Source: Bradyrhizobium sp. 4 (GTDB lineage: Bacteria > Pseudomonadota > Alphaproteobacteria > Rhizobiales > Xanthobacteraceae). Taken from it: 64,000 nt of DNA. Within the stretch, counting starts at the first letter, position 1. Each line of letters begins with the position of its first letter. The DNA lies in NCBI RefSeq assembly GCF_023100905.1, contig NZ_CP064687.1:1-64000 (forward strand). The letters run 5' to 3'. Both the position numbers and the translations under genes were made by a program. The notes under the pieces are model-generated. The model searched no databases and was not told the DNA's origin. It worked only from the letters and a program-made list of their open reading frames with translations. Below are positions 17,052 to 26,518 of the stretch, piece by piece.

Positions 17052-17672
17052 TCATCGCATTCCGGTGCCGTAGAGTTGGCGTTCTCTGCGGACCTCCTCC
17101 GCCCCGTAAGGCTTGGCGGAGGGATCGTAGCTCTTCCACCCGGCCTTCTGCCAGGCTGCGCTTCGGTCGCGCAGATTGACGGCGGACTGGTTCAGGATCG
17201 CTTCGTATCGCGCGCGGTCCGCATCCGGCACACGAGCCGAAACCAGCGTGCCGCCGCGCCTCACACCTTCGGCGTAGAGTGGTGCTTCCTCATCGGATAC
17301 GCCGGCCTGCGTCAATGCCCCGACGACTCCGCCCGTCGCGCCGCCGGCAACGGCTCCGAGCGCGGTGGACGCGAGCCATCCGGCCGCCACTACCGGACCG
17401 AGGCCGGGGATAGCCAACAAACCAAGGCCCGCCAACAAGCCGGCCGCGCCACCAAGACCTGCGCCGAGGCCCGCTCCCGTAGCCGCGCCTTCCGCCCGAT
17501 CGTCAACCCCATCGCGATCGCGATCGACCTTCTTGTCGGTGCTGTACCAGTTGTCCGAATTGTTCGCGACGATGCTCAAATCCGAATGCGGCACGCCCGC
17601 GGCTTCCAGGTTCGTCACGACGCGCTGCGCATCGGAGTAGCTATCGTAGAGACGTGAAATAGTAACGGACAT
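17052..17672 (-). CDS. General stress protein with glycine-zipper membrane domain (DUF1269-like)
   Basis: A 206-residue protein. The N-terminal domain (about 1-55) begins MSVTISRLYDSYSDAQRVV and resembles the YflT/general stress 17M fold. A central hydrophobic glycine/alanine-rich region (about 65-120) has repeated GxGLGAGLG motifs of glycine-zipper membrane segments. The C-terminal third is soluble and charged. A good AAAGGGA ribosome-binding site precedes the start, and a terminator follows. Such proteins are induced by osmotic or oxidative stress in alphaproteobacteria. A periplasmic PepSY-like protein gene lies 36 bases upstream on the same strand. Confidence 0.85.
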   Translation of the reverse strand: MSVTISRLYDSYSDAQRVVTNLEAAGVPHSDLSIVANNSDNWYSTDKKVDRDRDGVDDRAEGAATGAGLGAGLGGAAGLLAGLGLLAIPGLGPVVAAGWLASTALGAVAGGATGGVVGALTQAGVSDEEAPLYAEGVRRGGTLVSARVPDADRARYEAILNQSAVNLRDRSAAWQKAGWKSYDPSAKPYGAEEVRRERQLYGTGMR

Positions 17673-17708
17673 CTTGAATCCCTTTCAATTGTCGCTGGTG
17701 CGCGCAGG

Positions 17709-18029
17709 CTATTTCGCCGCGTTCACGTTGCCTTGGAAATCCAGACTGACGTCGGTAGAGGCATTGCCTTTGCTGGCCTTTCCGCGCCAAACGCCCTTGT
17801 CGTCCTTCTTCAGGGATGTGACGTTGGTGTAGCCCGCGTCCTCGATCTTCGATTTGGCTTGGCCCTCAGTGAAACTGTTTGCGCCTGCAACCGGCTTGTT
17901 GGAATTTTTCTGATCGGAACTGTTGACCGCGTTGTTGTTGGGCCGATCGGTTGCCGGCGGATTTTGCGCAAACGACGGACCCGCCAGAAGCGAGGCAGCC
18001 GTTAGCAGAAGAAGAAGTTTCTTGTTCAT
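17709..18029 (-). CDS. Secreted PepSY-like protein
   Basis: A 106-residue exported protein. The N terminus MNKKLLLLLTAASLLAGPSF ending SFAQ is a standard Sec signal peptide. The mature part has a linker rich in Asn/Ser and then EGQAKSKIEDAGYTNVTSLK..GVWRGKA, the pattern of a PepSY/YpeB-like domain. The ATG at 18029 follows a GGAGGA ribosome-binding site; the upstream in-frame start at 18050 is not needed. Small periplasmic PepSY proteins of this sort are common in Bradyrhizobium; their role is unknown. Confidence 0.85.
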   Translation of the reverse strand: MNKKLLLLLTAASLLAGPSFAQNPPATDRPNNNAVNSSDQKNSNKPVAGANSFTEGQAKSKIEDAGYTNVTSLKKDDKGVWRGKASKGNASTDVSLDFQGNVNAAK

Positions 18030-19208
18030 ATCGTCCTCCAGTAGTTGCACGGCACAACCTCCGCTAGGCCGAGAAGTTCCAAGTTTTCCCGATCCGAGGA
18101 GCGTGATGCGGATCTAAAAGCACCTACAAGAAGACGGTGGTGGCCCCGGCTGCGCAGTTCCAGCAATCGGTGTCCTGATCGTCATGAGGCAGATAGCGCT
18201 GCCTCATGACGGCACCATCAGTTTTGGTCCGGCTTGTCGCGGGACCACGCTTTTGAAGCATCGAGTCAGCCCGGGCAACAGGAGGCGCTATTGAATAAGA
18301 ATGCTTCAGGACGGAAAGTCCGTACTTGGACCCAAAGCCCAAGAGCGGTTTAGGTGCCCCTGATTTCCGCTGTCGCCCGTAAGCCGGAAGAGCAGCAGCA
18401 CATGGCTCAACTGCAGCTTTTCTCCCGTGGCCGATCTCAGCCCAAAGCGCGGCGCTGTCCGCTTCATGCTGAAGGCAGCCTGTTATCGATCGCGGCTGTT
18501 TGAAGCGGCTGTTTGACTGATCGCTGCTGAATCCAATACTCGTCGCCTGAGTGGGATTTGAGGCGACGCAATGGTTTGTGAGGCCGAACCGATGTAGGCT
18601 AGCTCGTTCGTCCCGCAGCAGAGATGCTGGCATTGGGCTGCTCAATTGGCGGGCTCCATTTGGACCGCGCGTCGGGACTCCTAAGATGGTCCGCACTTCA
18701 GATGCTCCGAAGAGTTCGAGATTATGGTCGGCAGAGAGAGGACGAACGGAAACTCGTGGAAATGCGCGAGAGCAGGGCGTATTTTCGAGAGATAGTGGCT
18801 CTCGGTCTCCGCCAAGCATCGGTCGAACCCAAATACGCGATTCTGATGAAACGCTCCGGGACTTGATGCCGCTCAACTAGCAGAGATGCTCCATTTCACT
18901 CTTCATAGCTCGCCGCCGTGATGCGACGCAGCTAAATGTCGGCTGATAGGGGGCGCCCGGAAATTTGCGGGTGAGCGCCAAACTGCCGCTACTGACCCTG
19001 GTCATGTGAAAACGCGGAATCTCGCGAAGCGCAGACAGTCTGCTTCTCAGATGGAATCTAATTTTTGCGCGATGCTGCGCAAACCGGCTAGATGCGGTAA
19101 TGGGCCCTGCTCCGAGCAAGGGGTCATGATGGTGGCTGTCCCCCGATAGATGATGAAACAGGGTCACGACGTGAGTCGGCCCCAAGCATCTAGAGACGGA
19201 GGACAGCG
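18030..19208. other. Gene-poor region before IS110 relic
   Basis: About 1.2 kb without a recognised gene. A long minus-strand frame (18124-18876) has serine/arginine-rich composition without family features. A plus-strand frame ending near 18866 (RQREDERKLVEMRESRAYF) looks helical but has no start support. The last 100 bases probably belong to the IS110 element's left flank. Confidence 0.35.
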
Positions 19209-20240
19209 GTGGAGAACTATGCCCGAATCGACGTGTCATAGGAACTGTCGAGCGTGTGCGTTGTGGATGCCCAGGGTAAGATCCTGAAGGAGGCGAACGT
19301 CGCGAGCAAACCCGACGCTTTAGTCGAGTTTTTCGAGGGGCTTGGCTTTGCAGTAAAGCGAGTTGGGCTGGAAGCGGGGCCGCTGTCGCAATGGCTGCAT
19401 GCGGGCTTGAAAGGAGCGGGGCTCGAGACAGTCCTGCTCGAAACGCGGCATGTGAAGGCCGCATTGTCTGCAATGACGGTGAAGACCGATCGCAAGGATG
19501 CCCGCGGGATCGCCCAGTTGATCCGGATGGGATCCAGTCGGTACACGCGAAGTCGGTCGGCGCGCAGGAGATCCGGGCACTCCTGGTCGCACGCAAACAG
19601 CTTCTCGGGCGGCTGATCGACGTAGAGTTGAGTATCCGCGGGATTTTGCGTGGCTTTGGGCTGAAGGTTGGCCCGGTGACGCGGAAGACTTTCGAAGCGC
19701 GGATCCGAGAGCTGGTTGCGGTCAGCCTACATTGCAGCCATTGCCGGCGCGATGCTTTCGGCGCGATCGGCCTTGAAGGCAGAGTACGGAAGGCTACACA
19801 AGGCTGTGCTGGCAAAACTGTACGTGACGATGCGGTCTGTCACCGACTGATGACAGTGCCAGACGTTGGTCCCCTCGTGGCTAATACCTACAAATCGCGC
19901 GATTGATGACCCTCATCGCATCTCAAAATCGAAGGCGGCAGGCGCGCTGTTCGGGCTCACGCCCAAAAAATGCCAATCGGGAGAAAAGGACGTCGCGGGC
20001 GGAATCACGCTGGCCGGAGACGAGATGGTGCGAACGGTGTTGTATGAAGCCGCCAACGTTCTGCTATCGCGCATCACCCGGTTCTCAAAACTCAAGCGCT
20101 GGGGCATGGATGTCGCCAAGCGGCGAGGCTCTAAGCGCGCAAAGGTCGCCCTGGCACGCAAGCTCGCAGTGATCCTTCATCGGATCTGGGTAGACGGCAC
20201 AACTTATCGATGGACTGAGGCTGGCTCTATCGCAGCATAG
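19209..20240 (+). pseudogene. IS110-family transposase, inactivated
   Basis: Reads as an IS110 transposase of about 340 residues when several lesions are ignored. It starts with GTG and ENYARIDVS, then hits a TAG after ten codons. It continues through VVDAQGKILKEANVASKPDA and the DEDD-domain segment VKTDRKDARGIAQLIRMG. It then shifts frame near 19530 (SVGAQEIRALLVARKQLLGR), and again later. The C-terminal transposase_20 part (GLTPKKCQSGEKDVAGGIT, then KRAKVALARKLAVILHRIW) is well preserved. The premature stop and frameshifts make it non-functional. About 220 bases of non-coding element sequence seem to follow. Confidence 0.8.
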
Positions 20241-20464
20241 AAGGCCTGGAGGAGATCAAGAACGCGACCGGGATGAACTGAAGCCCGGTGCCCGAAGACC
20301 CGTCGCCGGGACGGCGGATGTGGTGAAGCCGTTCCACGCCCAGCGGTCGTCGTCATCTGACGAACCACGCGTATCTAGATAGGCTCACCGCTCCCTCTGA
20401 CAGCATGATGTGGCGGCCAGGCGTTGACACACGGACAGAAGCATTGAGCTCGGCGGCGTGACGT

Positions 20465-21253
20465 TCACTCGGGAGGCTTGACATCATCGGGCCCATTACA
20501 GAATGGCGTGGACTCATTAGAGCGTGGCCAACTCTGGATTGATGCGAGCTTGAGGAAGGCTAGGTAGTTGGCCGCGAGTTTATCGTAACGGGTCGCTACA
20601 CGCCGACATTGCTTGATCTTGTTGAAGAACCGTTCGATCAAGTTTCGGGCGCGATACAGATAAGGGCTAAAGCAGATCGGATTTTTGCGATTTCATTTGG
20701 GCGGGATGTTGGCCCATGCTCCTTGCTGGCGAGCAAGCTCCCTGATCCAGTCTGCATCGTATCCGCGATCCGCGAGCAACATCGTTCGTGGGCGCCGAGA
20801 AGAACCGAACACAGCCGAGGTCGTGTGCCTCACCGGGCGTCAGCGCGAGATAGACCGGCAGCCCGTTGGGGTCCACGACCGCGTGACTCTTGCTTGTCAA
20901 ACCGCCTCGCGACCGGCCCATATGTTGCTGATTGTTTTCAGTGATGCAGGCTCCGTGCTGGTGCACGCGCACGACGGAAGTATCCATCATCTGCACCGCC
21001 GCATCATGAGCGGCGGCCAGCGTATCCATGATCCGGTCCAGACGCCAGCCCGCCGCCAACGAAGGAAACGATTGTAACAATTGGTGCGGGGACCATATAT
21101 CTCAGGCAGGTCGCGCCATGGCGCACCTGAACAAAGAATCCAAAAGATGCCGTTGAGCACGCGACGGTCATTAACGCGCCTAACGCCGCGCGGCTTGTTC
21201 GGCAGCATCGGCTTGATGGCGTTCCATTCATAATCGTTTAGTTCGTAGCGCAT
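20465..21253 (-). pseudogene. IS5-family (IS427-like) transposase, inactivated
   Basis: The minus strand begins MRYELNDYEWNAIKPMLPNK, a standard IS427-group start. It changes frame near 21040 into DRIMDTLAAAHDAAVQMMDT with the DDE Asp-containing segment, and changes again near 20800. A TGA interrupts NIPPK-NRKNPICFSPYLYRA, before the C terminus RNLIERFFNKIKQCRR and KLAANYLAFLKLASI. IS427 elements normally use one programmed shift between orfA and orfB; the additional shifts and nonsense codon show decay. Confidence 0.8.
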
Positions 21254-21545
21254 GATTCGAGGCTCCGGTTTCGGAGCTTGAGTCACGTCTCGGGCAGCGC
21301 CATCAATCTGCCGTGGCCTATAGGGTTGCCGCTAATGCTCTGAAGTTACTTTCGCTTTCGGCGGCATAGCGGACATGGCCGGACTTGCTACTGGCTCGAC
21401 GAAGTCGCGAATGACCCAACTGAGAAATGGGGCGTAGCCGTCGTCTATCTTGCAGGAATGCCGAGAAACGTTGATATTCATGCCGGTTCGCGCGTCAGCG
21501 GTAAAATCCCGTAATAGGGCGCCCCAATCAACGAGGTGTTTTGTC

Positions 21546-22310
21546 ATGAAGAGGTATCCGCTCCCAGTGGCCGCCTCGGTGCTAGGCCTGGCGCTTGTGC
21601 TGTCGCCGTCCGCCAACGTGCAGGCTGCCGAACTCAGGCTTTTGGCAGGTGGAGCAATGTCAGGCGTCTGGGCAGATATCAAACCGCAATTCGAGCAAGC
21701 CTCTGGTCACAGGCTTGAGATTTTCTTCGGCACAACTCCGAACCTCATAAAGGAGGCTACGTCGGGCAAGCCGTTCGATGTTGGCGTGGTACCTGTCGAG
21801 GTTATGCAGGACGCGTCAGCCCGAGCTAAATTCGTGGCAAGTCCGACAATCGATATTGCCCACGTTGGCCTTGGCGTTGCTGTCCGCTCTGGCGCTCAAA
21901 AGCCTGAAATCGGCAACGCGGACGCGCTCAAAGCAACGCTGCTCAAAGCTCAGTCCATTGCCTCGATCCCGGAGAGCGCTACCGGTTATTCAATCGCAAA
22001 GGTATTTGATCGCCTTGGAATCACTGAGCCGATGAAGGCGAAGATGAGGGCGCAGCCCAACCCTGCGCAGGTCGTCGCGGTGGTTGCCAAGGGTGAGGTC
22101 GAATTGGGCATATTCCTTATCAACGTTCTCACCGCTCCCGGTTTGGACGTCGTCGGGCCATTTCCGGCCGAACTGCAACAAAACGTTGTGTTTACGGCCG
22201 CGGTTGGATCGGAAACCAAAGAAGCCACCGCTGCCAAGGCCCTCATTGAATACCTTAAAGGTCCGGCGGCGGTTGCAATCATCAAATTGAAGGGCATGAA
22301 TCCCAGCTGA
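21546..22310 (+). CDS. Periplasmic substrate-binding protein (type 2, ModA-like)
   Basis: A 254-residue exported protein with signal peptide (MKRYPLPVAASVLGLALVLS, cleavage near AQA-AE) and a type 2 periplasmic binding fold. The segments LRLLAGGAMSGVWADIKPQF and GHRLEIFFGTTPNLIKEAT resemble molybdate-type binding proteins. Unlike a normal modA it has no ABC permease or ATPase gene nearby; orphan versions of this family are numerous in Bradyrhizobium. The ATG at 21546 is chosen because the signal peptide begins there. The ligand is unknown. It is an intact gene between a dead IS5 copy and a dead IS3 fragment. Confidence 0.85.
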   Translation: MKRYPLPVAASVLGLALVLSPSANVQAAELRLLAGGAMSGVWADIKPQFEQASGHRLEIFFGTTPNLIKEATSGKPFDVGVVPVEVMQDASARAKFVASPTIDIAHVGLGVAVRSGAQKPEIGNADALKATLLKAQSIASIPESATGYSIAKVFDRLGITEPMKAKMRAQPNPAQVVAVVAKGEVELGIFLINVLTAPGLDVVGPFPAELQQNVVFTAAVGSETKEATAAKALIEYLKGPAAVAIIKLKGMNPS

Positions 22311-22497
22311 TCCGACGGATCAACTCGTCGCGCGGTAGACGTCTCCGCGCTCGCGTCAGACATGATCATCACCGGTGCCGCCGAGTGTTCGCCACAGCCG
22401 GTTATGGCAAATCGCGTCATTTCGCTGCTCTGCGGAATTTGGTCGCTATCGGAGCATAGCTGACTCTGGCGCCGTCCGCCCGGCAGATTTATGGGTT

Positions 22498-22690
22498 TGA
22501 ACCGCCCCGGGTTTGCCGGAGGCTCCAACTCCTGAGAGGATGGAGCCATGACAAGCAAGACGACGAACAAGTTTTCACCCGAGGTCCGGACCGGTTCGGA
22601 TGGTTCTGGATCACGCCAGCGAGCATCCGTCCCGCTGGGCGGCAGTGGGGACAATCGCGGCCAAGATCGGCTGCACGCCGCAGACTGTGC
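22498..22690 (+). mobile_element. IS3-family left end with truncated orfA
   Basis: Begins with the terminal inverted repeat TGAACCGCCCCGGGTTTGCC (26 bases in all, to 22523), whose exact complement occurs at 38746-38771. The orfA start MTSKTTNKFSPEVR is at 22548, and then a one-base shift continues as AVRMVLDHASEHPSRWAAVG and TIAAKIGCTPQT. The element is cut at about 22690. The flanking trinucleotide before the end is GTT. Confidence 0.75.
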
Positions 22691-23178
22691 CGCCGAAGCA
22701 CTTGAAACGATCGCCGCCGCCGCGCCTCAGCTTGAACGCGTCGCTGACGCCCTGGAGACGATCACTGCTTTGCTTGCGAGCTGCATCGGGGTTGGCTCAG
22801 CTCGGTGCTACGCCGACGGCGGGCGGTTTAGCAAAGAAGTGCCGACCAACTATCTGCGCACCGGCAACGGCGCCAAGCCGTTTACGTGTGACGCGGACAA
22901 CGCGGAGAGCGGCAATGACTGATCGCGACGTAGTTACAGCACTGAACGCACTCGCCCAATCAAGCAGCGGTGAAGCTAGACGCGATTAGCCGCAGCGCCG
23001 TCGCGAGCGGGCTCTTGCCGCACGTTGCACCGGGCTCGCCAGTCGCGCGCGTGGTAGAGCAGGGGGAGCGGTACGCCGCAATGATGCCGCAACCCGCTGA
23101 GCGCACGAAGTGGACACCGCCGAAATTATAGTTCAAGGGCAGGCCGCGCAGCATATTCGCTGCGCAGCTCTGTTTTTG
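22691..23178. other. Relic reading frames, no supported gene
   Basis: Open plus-strand frames (to 22922 and from 22917) have protein-like composition (for example APQLERVADALETITALLAS) but no start of their own, since they are joined to the IS3 fragment. They are probably the 3' part of an unrecognised gene. From 22990 to 23178 nothing is seen. Confidence 0.3.
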
Positions 23179-23367
23179 TCAGCGTTGGTGACCCAGGCCG
23201 ATGCCCAACACGAGGGCCTTTTGGCGCAGAGAACCGATAGTTCGCTTCATATCCTTCGAGATTTTCAGGACTGGCGTTCGATCCTTCGAGTGCTTCTTGA
23301 GCGACCGTAAATCAGCGGGTGTCCACTCGCGGCGCGTCGGCTTCTTCTTCTTGGCAGGACGTTTCAA
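23179..23367 (-). CDS. Small basic DNA-binding-like protein
   Basis: A 62-residue, lysine/arginine-rich protein: MKRPAKKKKPTRREWTPADL, then LKKHSKDRTPVLKISKDMKR, then TIGSLRQKALVLGIGLGHQR. The middle and end look like a homeodomain-like three-helix unit of the SANT/resolvase type. Near-identical small proteins are widespread in Bradyrhizobium, which supports it as a real gene and supports the host assignment (from memory). Function unknown; nucleic-acid binding is inferred from composition. The 280 bases after its start, up to 23647, hold no supported gene. Confidence 0.7.
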   Translation of the reverse strand: MKRPAKKKKPTRREWTPADLRSLKKHSKDRTPVLKISKDMKRTIGSLRQKALVLGIGLGHQR

Positions 23368-23647
23368 GTTAGCTCCTTAGTTCTTCGAGGGACGGCGCTG
23401 TTAGCACAGCGACTGCGATCTACAAACTAACAAGTAGGTAATAGCGAGCCGGCCGCAGGACATCAGCCAGTTAACACTGAACTTGATCGTCATCGTGTCG
23501 GGCAATGGCTGCCAGCGGTCCGATCTCGTCTCCCCACCGGATCCACTGACAGAGTTCAATTTCTTGCGGTCAAGCTCACCACCCAAGAATTGGGTCCTTC
23601 ACTTTGCAAAGGTCTTAGAATTTCAACCTGGGCTCGTTGATCACGGG

Positions 23648-25114
23648 CTACCGTCGGAACATACCGTGCATCATACCTCCGAAAAGTTGCCCCGGACCGG
23701 CAAACGTTCCGCCACCGCCGCCCACACTGCCACTGCCACCGCCACCGCCACCGCTACCGCTACCGCCCCGGCGCGCTCGCCGGGCGGGCTTGTCCTCGGA
23801 CGGTTCGTCGCTGCTTCCCGAGTTGCTCGCAACAATCTCTCCAAGTAACGCCTTGTGCTGGAGCTTGTTGAGATAGCCGGTCGACGGATAGCCGCGGGCG
23901 GCCTGCCATCGCTTGAGTACCGAGCGGGTATCGACGTTGAATGCACCGGTCACCTTGATGTCAAACCCGAGCCCGTTGAGGCGACGCTGCACGTCGCGGC
24001 GTTGACCCTTGTCGAGGCCGATCTGATCCTCTGTAAGCTGGCTGGCATCATCGGTGAAGGTGGCAGGATCGACACCAGAGGTAAGGTTGCGGGCTGTGGT
24101 CGACGGGCCGTTCTCGATGGCAGCGAGTCGCGCCAGCGCCAACGCCCTGAACTGACCGTTTGGATATGCCGAGAGATATGCGTTCAGTTCTTCGGACTTG
24201 TTGGTCTCTTTCACCGAGCGCCAGTACTCAAGCTCGATACCGTCCGAATGACTGCTGGTGTTGGCGGCCGGTGCGCTGGTGGAAGGGCTCGGTGTGGCGT
24301 TGGCAAGCTGAGTCTGCTGCGCTGGATTGAGGTAGACGGCGCCGATCAGGTTGGTGTGGCCCCAGGGAAGCTGACCTTTTTGCGTTTCCTCGTTGACCTG
24401 CGCGCGGACTGAGGTCATGGCCTGCTGGATCTCGACCCCCGGCTTGGTGATGTTGTCGATCAGCGCGCGGGTGAAAGGGCTATTGTTGCCCTCCTGGCCG
24501 TCGAGCGCTGTTTGCCCTGGGCCAGTTGCAAATGCGATCAGAGTGCCTTCGCCGGACTTCATTTCGGCCAAGCCACTCTGCACGTTGACGCCACGGGTCG
24601 TCGAGTTGGCCTTGATCTTGGCAGCGAAGGGATTGTCTCGGCAGGCATCGAGAAACACCAGTTTGACTTTGGCGTCGCTCATGGTTTGGTCAAGGGTCAG
24701 GTCGATGTTGATGGCCGCGCCAAGCTTGACGTCCATCTCGGACTTGATGTCGGCATCAACGGGCAGCAAATAGTTGCTGCCGTCAACCGCGATGCCGTGG
24801 CCGGCATAATAAAACACTGCGACGTCGGAGCCCTGTGTTTTGCGGCCGAAGTCCAGCAGCTTGGCCGTCATCTGATCGCGGGTGAGGTTCGAGCCTTCGA
24901 TTACCTCAAATCCGACATTGCGCAGCGTCGCCGCCATTGCCTTGGCGTCGATCGGCGGGTTGGGCAATGGCGTCACCTGCCTGTAGGCGCCGTTGCCGAC
25001 GACGAAGGCGACGCGCTTCTCAGCAAGGGCTGCTGCATTCGCGCTCGCTAGAAGAGCTGCTGCCGTTGATGTTGCGATGAAAAAGCGCATGAATGTTGCA
25101 AATAAGAAGCGCAT
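23648..25114 (-). CDS. Caspase-family (peptidase C14) protein with C-terminal peptidoglycan-binding-like domain
   Basis: A 488-residue exported protease-like protein. It has a signal peptide (1-32, FMRFFIATSTAAALLASANA) and then a caspase p20-like domain (about 33-275) with catalytic dyad His106 in YYAGHGI and Cys158 in FLDACRDNPF. A linker of Ser/Thr/Pro residues follows, then a helical repeat segment (YWRSVKETNKSEELNAYLSA), a peptidoglycan-binding-like helical domain (about 385-450) and a glycine/serine tail. The ATG at 25114 has an AGGAGA ribosome-binding site; the upstream in-frame start at 25180 is rejected. Such orthocaspases are common in Rhizobiales. An OmpA gene is divergently placed 289 bases away. 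Confidence 0.92.
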   Translation of the reverse strand: MRFLFATFMRFFIATSTAAALLASANAAALAEKRVAFVVGNGAYRQVTPLPNPPIDAKAMAATLRNVGFEVIEGSNLTRDQMTAKLLDFGRKTQGSDVAVFYYAGHGIAVDGSNYLLPVDADIKSEMDVKLGAAINIDLTLDQTMSDAKVKLVFLDACRDNPFAAKIKANSTTRGVNVQSGLAEMKSGEGTLIAFATGPGQTALDGQEGNNSPFTRALIDNITKPGVEIQQAMTSVRAQVNEETQKGQLPWGHTNLIGAVYLNPAQQTQLANATPSPSTSAPAANTSSHSDGIELEYWRSVKETNKSEELNAYLSAYPNGQFRALALARLAAIENGPSTTARNLTSGVDPATFTDDASQLTEDQIGLDKGQRRDVQRRLNGLGFDIKVTGAFNVDTRSVLKRWQAARGYPSTGYLNKLQHKALLGEIVASNSGSSDEPSEDKPARRARRGGSGSGGGGGGSGSVGGGGGTFAGPGQLFGGMMHGMFRR

Positions 25115-25403
25115 GATCTTGTCTCCTCGCTTGCCTGCAAAATGATGCTCCATTCCCGCCAACCTGACAATTGATTGCAATACTGAACCGATGCCGGAGA
25201 GCGGATTGTGATCTAAATCACGCCGGTATCGTGGGCCTTCATCGAACTGGCGGCGCGCTCTCCCGGAAGCGCAAGCTTATTCTTCGTGAACACGACCGCC
25301 AAGCGCCAAGGTCAAGCGACGAAGCGGTGCTGAAGCAATGCGAATATTGCCCAATCGAATACTATTTTCGTTTGCGTGACGTGCGTCACAGTCTGGTTCC
25401 AGG

Positions 25404-26012
25404 ATGCATCTATTCGGTGCTGCATTTTCGATGACAGCAGGATTCGCGCTCGCCGGAGAGGTCAACGTCTCAGCCGACCAGATCCTCTCCGCCCTGAAGC
25501 CGAAACAGCTGACCCGCAGCCTTTCTGTTGCTCCGCAAGCGGACCCGTCTGCAAAGGGGCACACAAACGCCCTCCTGGACAGCGTTCGTAACCGCGAAAC
25601 CCGCTCACTATCGTCGAGCGAACGCGAGGAGATCGCGGAGATCGCCTCGACCAAGCCAAATATCGATCTGGAGATCAAGTTTGACTTCAACTCAGCCGCC
25701 ATCAGTCCGATCTCCGTGACCTCTGTCGAGGCGCTGGGCAATGCCCTGTCGGATCCGAGCCTGAAGGGTTCGACTTTCGTGGTCGCCGGGCACACCGATG
25801 CGATTGGCAGTGATGCCTTCAATCAGGATCCTTCCGAGCGACGAGCCGACGCCATCAAACGCTATCTGGTCGAGCACTACGGTATCTCCGGGAGCGATCT
25901 CGTTACCGTCGGCTATGGCGAGACTAGGCTGAAGGACTCAGATCATCCCAACGCTGGGGTCAACCGCCGGGTCCAGGTCGTCAATTTGGAAACGAAGAGC
26001 GCTTCGCAATGA
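25404..26012 (+). CDS. OmpA-family protein
   Basis: A 202-residue protein. A short hydrophobic start (MHLFGAAFSMTAGFALAGEV) acts as a weak signal peptide, then a linker, then an OmpA peptidoglycan-binding domain (about 95-195). Motifs are KFDFNSAAI, VVAGHTDAIGSDAFN and LSERRADAIKRYL-type helix (here PSERRADAIKRYL), ending with NRRVQVV. An ATG at 25338 in another frame begins a more typical basic signal (MRILPNRILFSFA), so the real N terminus may have been lost by a frameshift. It is divergent from the caspase-like gene; both are envelope proteins. Confidence 0.85.
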   Translation: MHLFGAAFSMTAGFALAGEVNVSADQILSALKPKQLTRSLSVAPQADPSAKGHTNALLDSVRNRETRSLSSSEREEIAEIASTKPNIDLEIKFDFNSAAISPISVTSVEALGNALSDPSLKGSTFVVAGHTDAIGSDAFNQDPSERRADAIKRYLVEHYGISGSDLVTVGYGETRLKDSDHPNAGVNRRVQVVNLETKSASQ

Positions 26013-26518
26013 AATGTCCCAGTCTGATCGAGATTTCGACCTAAGAGACTTTTGGTCCCTTATCCTGACCGCACCCTTCGCGGCCATCAGCCTTCAATCA
26101 GAACTCAGATCAGCTTCTTAACGGACGACTAGAGAATTGCAAAACACGCAAGGCGCCAATTGCCCGATGCCTTGCCTAGGCCGATGTCAGCTGCAATGTC
26201 GCTGAAGGACGTTACGCTCGCCCGGATAAGCTTTTCATCCTCCTGAGGGCCAAATCCCCGAACTTTAAGCGGCCGTCCAAAGGTGGACCGCTATCACGCA
26301 AATTATGGCAGCTATCATTCCAAACAAGGGATACAGGGCGGGCTGTCGTCCACGCGCAGGCCGCAGCGTAGATAACAATAGCTTCCCATCGTGAGATAGC
26401 AGGTACTCTAATAGCCTCCGAAGCGCTGTTCAGGCGAATAAGAACATACTGCACGCATGTCAGGTATCGCATAAAAGGTATCTTAACAACTTTAGCGCGT
26501 AGTACCTTCGATACTAAA
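26013..26518. other. Intergenic region with a transposon-end relic
   Basis: About 500 bases without a gene. At 26113-26131 it contains GCTTCTTAACGGACGACTA, identical over 19 bases to the right terminus of the IS5-family element at 46122-46140, and preceded by no transposase sequence. The remainder, including a minus-strand frame at 26212-26634, shows no family features. Confidence 0.6.

Noticed and set aside
18124..18876. 250-codon minus-strand frame
   Set aside because: Serine/proline/arginine-biased, without motif or ribosome-binding site; not supported as a gene.
23700..23775. Run of GCCACCGCC-type repeats, considered as a microsatellite or repeat array
   Set aside because: It encodes the glycine/serine tail of the caspase-like protein in frame; no separate function is needed.
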